DNA from: Gemmatimonadota bacterium
GTDB taxonomy: Bacteria; Gemmatimonadota; Gemmatimonadetes; Gemmatimonadales; Gemmatimonadaceae
Reading direction: 5' to 3'
NCBI GenBank assembly: GCA_016194585.1
Contig: JACQBG010000024.1
Location: 34,606 to 98,605 of the forward strand
DNA: 64,000 nucleotides
Below are positions 35,149-43,803 of the stretch, piece after piece; positions within the stretch are counted from its first letter, which is position 1, and each line of letters starts with the position of its first letter. Position numbers and translations under genes: made by a program. Below the pieces are notes generated by a model. The model did not search any database. It saw only the letters and a list, made by a program, of their open reading frames with translations, and was not told where the DNA came from.

Positions 35149-36201
35149 CTAACGCTTCGGAAGCTGCGGCAACGCGATGTACTCGACGGGAAGCTCTCCC
35201 GTGAGTGAATCCATCCAGCTCCGGATGTCCTTCACCTGCGCATCCGTCAACTCGACTCCCAGCTGGTGCTGTCCCATCATCCGGATCGCCTCGTCGAGCG
35301 ATGCCACGGAGCCGTCGTGGAAATAGGGCGCCGTCATCGCGACGTTGCGCAGCGACGGCACCTTGAACACGAAGAGGTCGGAATTGATGCCCGTGACCTT
35401 CAGGCGGCCGCTGTCGGCCGTCGTCGGCCACGCCCTGGCCACGCCGGCCTTCTGGTACAGGCCGCCACCGACGAAGGCGCCGTTGTGGCACGATGCACAT
35501 CCCGCCGCGACGAACGTCTTGGCGCCGCGCGTCTCCACGAGGGTCAACGACCCCACGTCGCCTTCCAGATAGCGGTCCCAGCGCGCCGGCGTGATGAGCC
35601 CGCGTTCGAACGCGCCGATCGCCCGCCCGACGTTGTCGTAGCTCACCGGCTCGGCGTCCGTGGGGAACGCCGCCTTGAACGCGACGCGGTACTCGGGCGA
35701 CTCACGCAGATGCGCAAGCACCTCGGCCGTGTTCGGCATCCCCATCTCGGCCGGGTTGAGGATCGGCCCCTTCGCCTGCTCTTCCACCGTCGGAGCGCGA
35801 CCGTCCCAGAACTGCGCGACCTGACCAGCGGCGTTGTACACGCTCGGCGAGTTCCGTCCCCCGAGCTGGCCATGATCGCCGAAGCTCTTCGCGCGGCCAT
35901 CGGCGCCATAGGCGTTGAGCGGGTGACACGAGTTGCAGGAGACGTCGTGCTTGCTCGAGAGAGTCGTCTCGTAGTAAAGCTTGCGCCCCAGCGCGACCTG
36001 CGGCGCGGTCGATGGTGACTTCGCGTTCGCCATCTGCTTGGGGAGCGGCGCGAACTGCGCGAGTTCGGTCCTGGTGAGCGTGCCCGGCGCGACGCTGACG
36101 GCCTTGCCGGCCTGGGCGGTGCGCGCGTTCGGGTCGCCGGAACAGGCGGCCAGCGCGGCCGTGATCACCACCGCTCCTGCGACGATGTGCCATTGACGCA
36201 T
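35149..36201 (-). CDS. Di-haem cytochrome c peroxidase / MauG-family lipoprotein
   Basis: The 350-residue protein has a lipobox (AALAACSG, Cys20) and two haem c motifs: C89-N-S-C-H93 and C235-A-S-C-H239. Family landmarks include LGRKLYYETTLSSKHDVSC, GGRNSPSVYNAA, FWDGRAPTVEEQA and VPSLRNVAMTAPYFHDG. Bacterial cytochrome c peroxidases reduce hydrogen peroxide in the periplasm with electrons from small cytochromes, while MauG members oxidise proteins or other substrates; sequence alone does not decide. Transcribed alone. Confidence 0.92.
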   Translation of the reverse strand: MRQWHIVAGAVVITAALAACSGDPNARTAQAGKAVSVAPGTLTRTELAQFAPLPKQMANAKSPSTAPQVALGRKLYYETTLSSKHDVSCNSCHPLNAYGADGRAKSFGDHGQLGGRNSPSVYNAAGQVAQFWDGRAPTVEEQAKGPILNPAEMGMPNTAEVLAHLRESPEYRVAFKAAFPTDAEPVSYDNVGRAIGAFERGLITPARWDRYLEGDVGSLTLVETRGAKTFVAAGCASCHNGAFVGGGLYQKAGVARAWPTTADSGRLKVTGINSDLFVFKVPSLRNVAMTAPYFHDGSVASLDEAIRMMGQHQLGVELTDAQVKDIRSWMDSLTGELPVEYIALPQLPKR

Positions 36202-36427
36202 CGGGAGTTCCTCCGTCGATCATGGGGCGCGCGTCGCGCGGATCGAGGACGGTTGCGGCGCGCAGACGAACACGCTCACGATGGCGCGCGGCGCGATGGG
36301 TCGCAGTAGGCAAACGGGCACGTTCGCGTCAGGTGGAAGCCCTGCGGCAGTGCGCGAGAGATAACCCGTCGGAGCGTGAGGAATGCGGTCGAGCTCCGAG
36401 ACAGCCTCTGTGGTCGCGTGAACGCAC

Positions 36428-36459
36428 GACGCCCCTGCGTGAAGTCACGCAGGGGCGTC
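36428..36459 (-). terminator. Terminator after tRNA-Gly
   Basis: Perfect 15-base arms (36428-36442 and 36445-36459) with a two-base loop lie 32 bases past the tRNA 3' end. Apart from this, the gap 36202-36491 holds only the promoter side of the peroxidase gene. Confidence 0.65.
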
Positions 36460-36491
36460 ATCGTCACTCGTTCACCGGGGTACTGCTGCAG

Positions 36492-36554
<63 letters not shown>

Positions 36555-36564
<10 letters not shown>

Positions 36565-37826
36565 GTACCCTCAATTATACCCTCCGCCAGGCGCGGGAGG
36601 TAGACCACGAACCGCGTGCCGCTCCCCAGCACGCTCTCCACCTCGATCGCCCCCCCGCACTGCTTCACGATCCCGAGCACCGTGGCGAGCCCCAAACCGG
36701 TGCCCCGCCCCGCCCCCTTGGTCGTGAAGAACGGCTCGAACACGCGCGAGAGCACGTCGTCGTGCATTCCCGAGCCGGCGTCGCTCACCGTGAGCACCAC
36801 GTAGTCCCCGGCCTCGATCGCCCCGAACCGCGTCTCGCGCCGCGCCTCCAGCCGGGCGACCTCCACGGTGAGGTCCACCGCGCCGCCGTCACCCATCGCG
36901 TCGCGCGCGTTGATGGCGAGGTTCATCAGCACCTGCTCCAGCCGCGCCACTTCCACGCTGACGATCGCCGGCGCCTCGCCCGCCGTGAAGCGCAGCCGCC
37001 ATTCGGGTCCCACCATCCGCTGCAGCAGCGGGAGGAGCGCGCGCACCACGTCGCGCGCGTCGATCACCGACACGACCCCCCGCTGCCGGCGGCTGATCGA
37101 GAGCAGGCTGCGCGTCATCGCCGCCGCGCGCTCCCCCGCCGCCACGACCTCCTCGAGACTCTCGCGCCGCGGATCGTTCGCTCCCATCTGCTCGAGCACG
37201 AAGGCGGTGTTGCCACAGATGACGGTGAGCAGGTTGTTGAAGTCGTGGGCGACGCCACCCGCCAGCTGGCCGATCGCCTCCATCTTCTCCCCCTGCCGCA
37301 GCCGTTCCTCCAGCTCGCGCCGCCGCGTGATGTCCTCGAATGTCGCGATCGCCGCGTAGGGGACCGCTTCCCCCTCCCGCAGCAGCGGCGAGCTGTTCAC
37401 CTCGAGCCAGAGGATCGGCGCGTCGGTGCGGCGCAGTCCCACGATGCGGTTGCGTTCCGCCTCGCCGGTGCGGATGGCGCGGCGCAGCGGCTGTTCCTCC
37501 GGCGCGAGCGCGAGGCCCTGCTCGTCGAGCAGCGACCAGCGGTCATCGAACGCCGAGTGCCCGATCATCTGCTCGGCGCGCACGCCCAGCAGACGTTCGG
37601 TCGCCGGGTTCACGAGCAGGATCTCGCCGTCGGCGTCGACCATGAGCACGCCCTCGTGCAGCGCGCCGAACACCGTGCGGAACCGGGCCTCGCTCTCGAG
37701 CGTGAGCCGCTCGACCATCCGCCGCGCGGCCTCGCGCCGGCGCTCTGGCGCGATGTCGGAGGGCACCGCATGCATCGAGTGTTCGGTAGGGGCGGCCATG
37801 GTCGACGGTGAATGGGCCGATATCAT
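36555..37826 (-). CDS. PAS-domain histidine kinase
   Basis: A soluble kinase of about 423 residues. One PAS domain ([30 protein letters not shown]) leads to HisKA of the AHDFNNLL type ([14 protein letters not shown]), then HATPase ([31 protein letters not shown]). It has no membrane segment and no receiver, so it must signal to a separate regulator. Several starts are possible (37850, 37826, 37799); ATG 37826 is a compromise. The TAA stop lies inside the 5' end of tRNA-Gly, so mRNA and tRNA may share a transcript. Confidence 0.88.
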
Positions 37827-37945
37827 CGCGTCCGCGCCCCGAGTGCACAAGGCGCAGATCTCGACAGCACAGGGACATCTGACCGACCCTCCTGGCCGTG
37901 GCCCGTTCGACGGCCGCCGCCCCTCAGCCGCAGACAGGACCGCTC

Positions 37946-37975
37946 TTGACTTCCGGCCGCCAGCCTAACTACTGT
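37946..37975 (+). promoter_or_regulatory. Possible sigma70-type promoter of the GntR operon
   Basis: TTGACT (37946-37951) and TACTGT (37970-37975) are 18 bases apart, 27 bases before the start codon. The AT-richer stretch that follows may hold the operator of the GntR protein. Confidence 0.35.
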
Positions 37976-38002
37976 ACCGTAACACCGATACACTAGGCGG
38001 CC

Positions 38003-38383
38003 ATGTTCGACCACATCGACCCTCGTAGCCCGGTCCCCATCTACGCGCAGATCGCCGAGCGCGTGCGGGTGGCCGTCGGCGCCGGCGAACTCGCGAAGGG
38101 CGACAGCCTCCCCTCCGTGCGCGCCCTCGCCACGCGGCTCCGCGTGAACCCGGCGACCGTCGTGCAGGCGTACCGCGACCTCGAACGCGAGGGGCTCGTC
38201 GAGTTGCGCCAGGGCGCCGGCACCTTCATCGCCGACATCCCCGCCGACACCCGCTCGCGCGAGCGCACCGCGGCCGCGCGCCGTGTCGTGCGCGAGATGC
38301 TCGCCGAGGCCGCGCGCCTCGGCATCGGCCGCGACGACATCCAGCGCGCCCTCACCACCGAACTCGAGGACGTCCGTAAATGA
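38003..38383 (+). CDS. GntR-family regulator (YtrA type)
   Basis: The 126-residue protein has the GntR winged helix (IYAQIAERVRVAVGAGELAKGDSLPSVRALA, then VNPATVVQAYRDLEREGLVELRQGAGTFI) and a short C-terminal helix in place of a ligand domain. This is the YtrA subfamily, which typically represses its own operon of ABC-transporter genes. Here an ABC ATPase follows with an ATGA overlap, matching that pattern. The effector is unknown. Confidence 0.92.
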   Translation: MFDHIDPRSPVPIYAQIAERVRVAVGAGELAKGDSLPSVRALATRLRVNPATVVQAYRDLEREGLVELRQGAGTFIADIPADTRSRERTAAARRVVREMLAEAARLGIGRDDIQRALTTELEDVRK

Positions 38384-39279
38384 GCGACGCCATCACCCTC
38401 CGCAACCTGCACTGGCGCGCCGGCAAGGAGTTCGCGATCCGCGACCTCTCGATGACGGTGCCGACCGGCGCGGTCTACGGTTTCCTCGGTCCCAACGGGT
38501 CGGGGAAGACGACCACCATCCGATTGATGCTCGGCATGCTCCCCGCGCTCGACGGGCAGATCACCGTGCTCGGTCACGTCGTGCCTGACGGCGTGCACAC
38601 GGCGCTGGCGCGCATCGGCTACGTGCCGGAGCGGCTGCATCTGTACCCCGGCCTCACCGTGGAGGAGGCGATCCGTTACCACGGCGGCTTCTACGCGAGC
38701 TGGGACGCGAAGGAAGCGGAGCGCTTGCGCCGGCACTTCACGCTGCGCGCCGAGACGCTCGTGGGACGGCTGTCGAAGGGAGAGGCGGGCAAGCTGATGA
38801 TGCTGCTCGCGCTCGCCGCGCGTCCCGAGCTGCTGGTGCTCGACGAGCCGACGGACGGGCTCGATCCGGTGGTGCGGCGCGACGTGCTCGCCGCCCTCGT
38901 GGAGTTCGTGGAGAAGGCAGGGTCGACGGTGTTCATCTCGAGCCATCTCGTGCACGAACAGGAACGCATCTGCGATTGGGTCGGCGTGATGGACGGCGGC
39001 CGGCTCGTGGCCGAGATGCCGATGCAGGCGTTCCGGGCCGGCATCAAGCGGCTGCGGGTGATGGGGAAGGTCGCGCTGCTCGACGGCGCGCCGTTCGCGG
39101 TGCTGGCGCGCGACCAGGTGGGGGTGCGCGAGGAGCATTGGGTGGTGCGCGGCTGGCAGCCGGAGATGGCGGCGTGGGTCACGCAGGCCGGCGGCGAGCT
39201 GCGCGACGTGATGGATCTCGATCTCGAGGAGAGCTTCGTGGAACTGCTGCGCACGGCCCGCACGGGCGAGGAGGGGTGA
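38380..39279 (+). CDS. ABC transporter ATP-binding protein
   Basis: The 299-residue protein has Walker A (GPNGSGKTTTIR), Walker B (LLVLDEPTDGLDP) and the switch His (ISSHLVHE). The signature loop is LSKGEAGKL in place of the canonical LSGGQ, as in many exporter ATPases of this class. The C-terminal 80 residues form an accessory domain. It powers the permease encoded next, with which it shares a one-base stop/start overlap. It is downstream of a YtrA-type regulator, so it is probably an antibiotic- or stress-induced exporter. Confidence 0.92.
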   Translation: MSDAITLRNLHWRAGKEFAIRDLSMTVPTGAVYGFLGPNGSGKTTTIRLMLGMLPALDGQITVLGHVVPDGVHTALARIGYVPERLHLYPGLTVEEAIRYHGGFYASWDAKEAERLRRHFTLRAETLVGRLSKGEAGKLMMLLALAARPELLVLDEPTDGLDPVVRRDVLAALVEFVEKAGSTVFISSHLVHEQERICDWVGVMDGGRLVAEMPMQAFRAGIKRLRVMGKVALLDGAPFAVLARDQVGVREEHWVVRGWQPEMAAWVTQAGGELRDVMDLDLEESFVELLRTARTGEEG

Positions 39280-39932
39280 TGTACCGCCACATGTTCGCCG
39301 TGCAGTGGAAGTGGGCGCGGGCGCCGTTGGCGGCGCTGTGCGTGCTCGGGATGATGGTGCCGGCGTTGGCGATGCGGGTGGGTCTCACGTCGTACGTGAG
39401 CGCGACACCGCGCGACCTCACGAGCTTCACGGCAGCGCTCGGCGTCGGACTCGCCTTTCTCGCCATCGTGACGGGTGCCGCGGTGCAGTCGGCCGGCTCA
39501 TGGCCCGACGTGCACGGCAAGTACGTGTACGCGCTCTCGCTCCCGATCGCCTGGCGCGAGTACCTGTTCCATCGAACGCTGATCGGGCTCACCTTGCTGC
39601 TGTTGCCGGCGCTCGCGGTGTGGCTCGGCGGCTGGCTGGCGGTGGCCACGGTCCCGTTGCCCGACACGCTGCATACGTACGCTGGAGGCGTGGCCTTCCG
39701 TTTCCTGCTGGCGTCGGTGCTGAGCTTCGCCGTCTGGACGGCGCTCGTGCAGCTTTCCGGGCGACGCGTGACGCTGGTGGCGCTGCTCTGCCTGCTCGCC
39801 CTGCTCGTGACGCCGTTGGTGCTGAGCGCCATCGGCCTGGACTTGAGCTCCGGAGGGAGCTGGAACTGGCTCATCGATCCGCCGAGCCCGGTGTCGGTGT
39901 TCGTCTCGCGCTGGGCGCTGATCGATGTGTGA
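39279..39932 (+). CDS. ABC transporter permease
   Basis: The 217-residue protein has about six membrane helices (for example ALCVLGMMVPALAM, LGVGLAFLAIVTGAAV, LIGLTLLLLPALAVWLGGWLAV, VALLCLLALLVTPLVLSAIG). Start ATG 39279 overlaps the ATPase stop (TGATG) and has GAGGGG just upstream. It is the membrane half of the exporter. The longer frame starting at 38976 is an artefact of overlap with the ATPase gene. Confidence 0.85.
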   Translation: MYRHMFAVQWKWARAPLAALCVLGMMVPALAMRVGLTSYVSATPRDLTSFTAALGVGLAFLAIVTGAAVQSAGSWPDVHGKYVYALSLPIAWREYLFHRTLIGLTLLLLPALAVWLGGWLAVATVPLPDTLHTYAGGVAFRFLLASVLSFAVWTALVQLSGRRVTLVALLCLLALLVTPLVLSAIGLDLSSGGSWNWLIDPPSPVSVFVSRWALIDV

Positions 39933-41091
39933 CGGTCGCCGGCTGCACCGGCGCGTGCTCCTCGGCGCCCGGCCGGCCCTCACGCGGGCGGCGATCGCCG
40001 TCATGGTGTGCGCGGCGCTCGTGCCGCCGCGCCTCGCGCGAGCGCAGACGAGCGACCGCCGTCCGGTCGCGGAGCGCTTCGCCGAAGCGCTGCGCCGGGC
40101 CGATTCATTGAAGCGCCGCGACGACGAGCGCAAGGCGGCCGCGGAGAACGCGGCGCCGCCGCTCAGGCTGGTCGAGGGCATGGTGCATCTTCGGTACGAC
40201 ACGACGCTCGGCCCGCGCACGTTGTCGACCCTCCGCGAGGCGATGCGGATCGCCACGGCGCGCATCGCCGCCGTACAGGGCGACGCCGCAGCGCGGACGA
40301 TCGGCCAGGTGGAGTTCATCGCCGGGGAGTCCACCTTCTGGGGATTCCGCCTGCTCGACCTCCGTCCGCGCGGGTCCACGGTAGGTGGCGCGCAGCGCAC
40401 ACGACTGCCGGCGCGTGCGCGGGACCTCGCGCGCTACTTCGAGGACTTCGCCGCGGCGGTCGCGTCGTCCATGCTCGAGCCGACGCCGCGCGGCTTTCAG
40501 ATCCACGGCGCGATCCCCGCGGGGCCGCTCGACGCGGACGCGTGGACGGACCTCGCGATCTGGACGGCCACTTCATCGAGCAGCGTCGCGCGCCGTTGCC
40601 TCGACGGAAGTCTTTCGGACTGCCGGCGACTGCTCATCGTCCCGGCTGACGGTACACTCGACGCGTGGTACGAGCCCGCCGACTATCCGGCGATCGTCGA
40701 GCGCCACGACTGGACGCGCGACAGCGTGCGGCTGCGCGAGCTCGCGCGGCGGTGCGTCACGGGACGCGACGCCGCGGCGTGCAGCGCGGCCGCTCACGAG
40801 ATGTCCCCGCCGTACCCTGTTCCCCTCGCGCCCATGCAACAGTCGTTGCGCGCGCTCGCGCTGGAGCGCGGCGGCACGCACGCCCTCTCGAGGATGCTCA
40901 ACGCGGCGCCCGACGATCGCGTCCGACTCGAGGCCGCCTCCGGCATGGGTTTCGAGGCGCTCCTCAGGGAGTGGCAGCGCCGCGTCGCCGCGGCACGACC
41001 GCAGCATGGCGTGCTCGGGATCCTCGTCGCGACGCTCTGGTTCGCGACGCTCGTGTTCGCACTCGCGCGCCGGAGGCCATCGTGCGTCTGA
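39925..41091 (+). CDS. Secreted or membrane-anchored protein of unknown function
   Basis: The 388-residue protein starts at GTG 39925, eight bases inside the permease gene. It has an N-terminal signal (AAIAVMVCAALVPPRLARAQ), a mainly helical extracytoplasmic part, and a C-terminal membrane helix (GVLGILVATLWFATLVFALARRR). The mid-region resembles a gluzincin-like arrangement without HExxH (RALALERGGTHALSRML). I recognise no family. Co-translation with the ABC genes suggests it works with the exporter. Confidence 0.7.
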   Translation: MCDGRRLHRRVLLGARPALTRAAIAVMVCAALVPPRLARAQTSDRRPVAERFAEALRRADSLKRRDDERKAAAENAAPPLRLVEGMVHLRYDTTLGPRTLSTLREAMRIATARIAAVQGDAAARTIGQVEFIAGESTFWGFRLLDLRPRGSTVGGAQRTRLPARARDLARYFEDFAAAVASSMLEPTPRGFQIHGAIPAGPLDADAWTDLAIWTATSSSSVARRCLDGSLSDCRRLLIVPADGTLDAWYEPADYPAIVERHDWTRDSVRLRELARRCVTGRDAAACSAAAHEMSPPYPVPLAPMQQSLRALALERGGTHALSRMLNAAPDDRVRLEAASGMGFEALLREWQRRVAAARPQHGVLGILVATLWFATLVFALARRRPSCV

Positions 41092-42278
41092 CCGTACAAC
41101 GCTGGCTCATGGTCACGCTGGCCGGCGGCGCGCTGGCTACCGTGCTGGCGCTTCCCGATTGGAGCCGGATGATGGACGAGGGCGCGCGACCCAACGCCCG
41201 CTTCGACCAGTCCGTGGGTCCGAGGTCGCGTGAACGCGTCGCGCAGGACCGGCGCATCGCGGCGCTGAGGAGCGAAGCGGCGCGCGAGTTCGTTCAGCGG
41301 GCGCTCGCCGCATCACCCATGGCGCGCGACACCGGGCTCGTGCGCTGGATCCCCTCCGCCTCGCTCCCGGGAGACACGATCGCCGCCCGGCGCCTGTTCG
41401 CGAACGCGCAGTCGCTCGCCGATTCCGCGCTTCACCTCCGAGCACGCGCGGGTGCGGCGGCTGGCACTCCGATCCGGGTGGCGCTCATCGGCATTCCGCC
41501 GTCGGAAGACACGGGGAGCGGACCGCTGGGCCAGCACCGGAACCTGGGCAATTACATGTTCGGCTGGATCGTGCTCCCCGACTCGCTCGGCGGGCGCACC
41601 TGCGCCGTCGCGTTCAGAGCTCGCGCGATCGTCGTGGCTCGGCCGGCCCGGGAGAACCCGCTCGGTCCCTGTTTCTGGTACGCGGCCTTCGGCGCGCCGG
41701 GCCGGGCGATGCGAGGGATGCTCGAATCACAGTCGTTCGCCGGGCTGTCGCGAGCCGGGATCCAGCCGTCGCCGGACGACTCCCTGCGCGAGGCCTCGAG
41801 GGTGGCATTGCCGAGCGTGGTTGGCGAGATGCTGCTCATGCAGTCACTCGATTACTACGGATGGGGTGGCATGAACCTCGTGTGCGTGGCACGCGGCGGC
41901 CCCACCTGCTCGGCGTCGGCACTTGACGAGTACCGGTGGTTTGGGCGCGATCCAAGCTTCCGTGGCAGCACGTTCGTATGGACCGATCGGTTCCGATGGC
42001 TGAACACGGTCTCCGTGCCCGCACTGGCCGCGCACCTCGGCCCCGCGCGGTTCGCGCAGTTGTGGCGCTCGGATCAGCCGTTCAACGAGGCGTTCGCGGC
42101 CGCCGCCGGCGAATCGGTCGACGAGTACGTCCGCGCGCGCCTGCTGCGTTCGATGGGCGGCACGCGGTATCACCCGGGACCCTGGCCGAGGCCGTTCGCG
42201 TTCGCGGTGCTCGCGGCGATCGTGGCGCTCTGTCTGGCGCTGCCACTCCGGGAGGACCGACGGCCGTCGGTGGCGTGA
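41082..42278 (+). CDS. Membrane-anchored protein of unknown function
   Basis: The 398-residue protein starts at GTG 41082, with GGAGG five bases upstream, and overlaps the previous gene by ten bases. It has an N-terminal hydrophobic segment, an extracytoplasmic domain with four or more cysteines (GRTCAVAF, LGPCFWYAA, NLVCVARGGPTCSA), and a C-terminal helix (PFAFAVLAAIVALCLALPL). Its plan matches the preceding protein (signal, ectodomain, C-terminal helix), so the two may be a pair on the outer face of the inner membrane. The function is unknown. Confidence 0.7.
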   Translation: MRLTVQRWLMVTLAGGALATVLALPDWSRMMDEGARPNARFDQSVGPRSRERVAQDRRIAALRSEAAREFVQRALAASPMARDTGLVRWIPSASLPGDTIAARRLFANAQSLADSALHLRARAGAAAGTPIRVALIGIPPSEDTGSGPLGQHRNLGNYMFGWIVLPDSLGGRTCAVAFRARAIVVARPARENPLGPCFWYAAFGAPGRAMRGMLESQSFAGLSRAGIQPSPDDSLREASRVALPSVVGEMLLMQSLDYYGWGGMNLVCVARGGPTCSASALDEYRWFGRDPSFRGSTFVWTDRFRWLNTVSVPALAAHLGPARFAQLWRSDQPFNEAFAAAAGESVDEYVRARLLRSMGGTRYHPGPWPRPFAFAVLAAIVALCLALPLREDRRPSVA

Positions 42279-42360
42279 ACGCGCCTCCCATTCGTCGCCC
42301 CATCTCGACCTCGATGCGCCGCAGTCGCGCGTCGCGCGCGAGCGCTGTTATTGTTGCAGC

Positions 42361-43767
42361 ATGCGCGCCGTGCGACGCTGGTCGACCCTCCCCCCTGAAC
42401 TCCTCGTCCTCACCGCGCTCTCGTTCCTGACGCGCGGCTGGCGCCTGTTCACGCCGGGCGAGATCGTCTGGGACGAACTGCACTTCGAGTTCTTCGCCTC
42501 CCGCTACTTCAACGGCGCGTTCTACTTCGACGTGCATCCGCCGCTCGGCAAGCTGCTCTTCGCCGCCGAAGCGTGGTTGCTGCGCGTGCCGGGACAGCAG
42601 CTCATCGACGCGGTGAGCGCGCCACAGTTGCGGCTCCTCCCCGCGCTCGCCGGCGCGCTCATCATCCCGACCTTCTGGTACTTCCTCCGCGAACTCGGCG
42701 CGAACCGTCGCGTCGCGCTCTTCGGCGCCACCCTGCTGCTCCTCGACAACGCGCTGCTCGTCCTCTCGCGCTTCGTGCTGATGGACAGCATGCTCACCTG
42801 GTTCGGGCTCGCCGCGGTGACGGCGTTCCTCGCGGCGCGGCGGCACGACGGGCGGAGCCGGTTCGCGTGGCTCGCGGCCGCCGCGCTCCTCGGCGGCGCG
42901 GCGGCGAGCGTGAAGTGGACCGGACTCACCGCCCTCGGACTGATGGGGTTCGTGTGGCTCGTCGACCTCTGGCGCGAGCGACCGGTGCGCGTTACGCGGC
43001 GGCTCGCCGAACTGCTCGTGCTCGTCGCCGTTCCCGCGGCCGTCTACCTCGGGTCGTTCGCCGTCCATTTCGCGCTGCTGCCGAACGAAGGGATGGGGAC
43101 GCACGAGATGTCGCCCGCGTTCGCCGCGACGCGCGTCGGGAACCCCGCGTACAAGCCCGGCAACACGATGCCCTTCGTGGACGAGGTCGTCGACCTCCAC
43201 CACGCGATGACGCGCGTGAACCTGATGTGGGCGACCGATTCGAACCCCGGGGCCTCGAAGTGGTACACGTGGCCCATCTCGAAGCATCCGGTGGCGATGT
43301 GGACCGACGACCACGCCAACGGCGACCGGAACTGGATCCTGCTGCAGGGGAACCCGGTGCTCTGGTGGGGGATCCTGGTGGGGCTCGCCCTGTTCGTCGT
43401 CGCGCTCGCCCTCAGGCGGACGACGGTGGGCGCACATCGCGACGTGCTGCTCTTCCTCCTCGCCGGCTACGTGATGAACTTCGTCCCCTTCGCGTTCATC
43501 ACGCGGCCGATGTACCTGTACCACTACTTCTTCGGTCTCCTGTACAGCCTCGCGCTCGCCACGTTCGCCACGGCGTCGCTCGCCGGCTGGCATGGCGCTG
43601 ACGACGACGCGCCCTGGCGCTTCCCCTCGCGCTGGTCGCGCGGCGCCTGGCTCGGCGTGATCGCCCTCGTGGCGGTGAGCTTCGTCTACTTCGCGCCGCT
43701 GTCGTACGGCACGCGCCTCAGCCCCGAGGCGCTGTGGCACCGGCGGTGGATCCTCGAGCGGCACTGA
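42361..43767 (+). CDS. PMT-family glycosyltransferase
   Basis: The 468-residue polytopic protein belongs to the dolichyl-phosphate-mannose mannosyltransferase family. It has the family Asp-Glu pair (WDELHF, D38-E39) and HPPLGK at the first periplasmic loop, followed by about ten membrane helices and a C-terminal 4TMC-like part with MYLYHYFFGL. It transfers a sugar from a lipid carrier to a protein or lipid in the periplasm. A signal peptide is not needed. It is transcribed alone, 83 bases after the previous operon. Confidence 0.9.
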   Translation: MRAVRRWSTLPPELLVLTALSFLTRGWRLFTPGEIVWDELHFEFFASRYFNGAFYFDVHPPLGKLLFAAEAWLLRVPGQQLIDAVSAPQLRLLPALAGALIIPTFWYFLRELGANRRVALFGATLLLLDNALLVLSRFVLMDSMLTWFGLAAVTAFLAARRHDGRSRFAWLAAAALLGGAAASVKWTGLTALGLMGFVWLVDLWRERPVRVTRRLAELLVLVAVPAAVYLGSFAVHFALLPNEGMGTHEMSPAFAATRVGNPAYKPGNTMPFVDEVVDLHHAMTRVNLMWATDSNPGASKWYTWPISKHPVAMWTDDHANGDRNWILLQGNPVLWWGILVGLALFVVALALRRTTVGAHRDVLLFLLAGYVMNFVPFAFITRPMYLYHYFFGLLYSLALATFATASLAGWHGADDDAPWRFPSRWSRGAWLGVIALVAVSFVYFAPLSYGTRLSPEALWHRRWILERH

Positions 43768-43803
43768 CCGCCGCCGCGCGCGCCCACCGCCGGCCGCCCG
43801 ACG

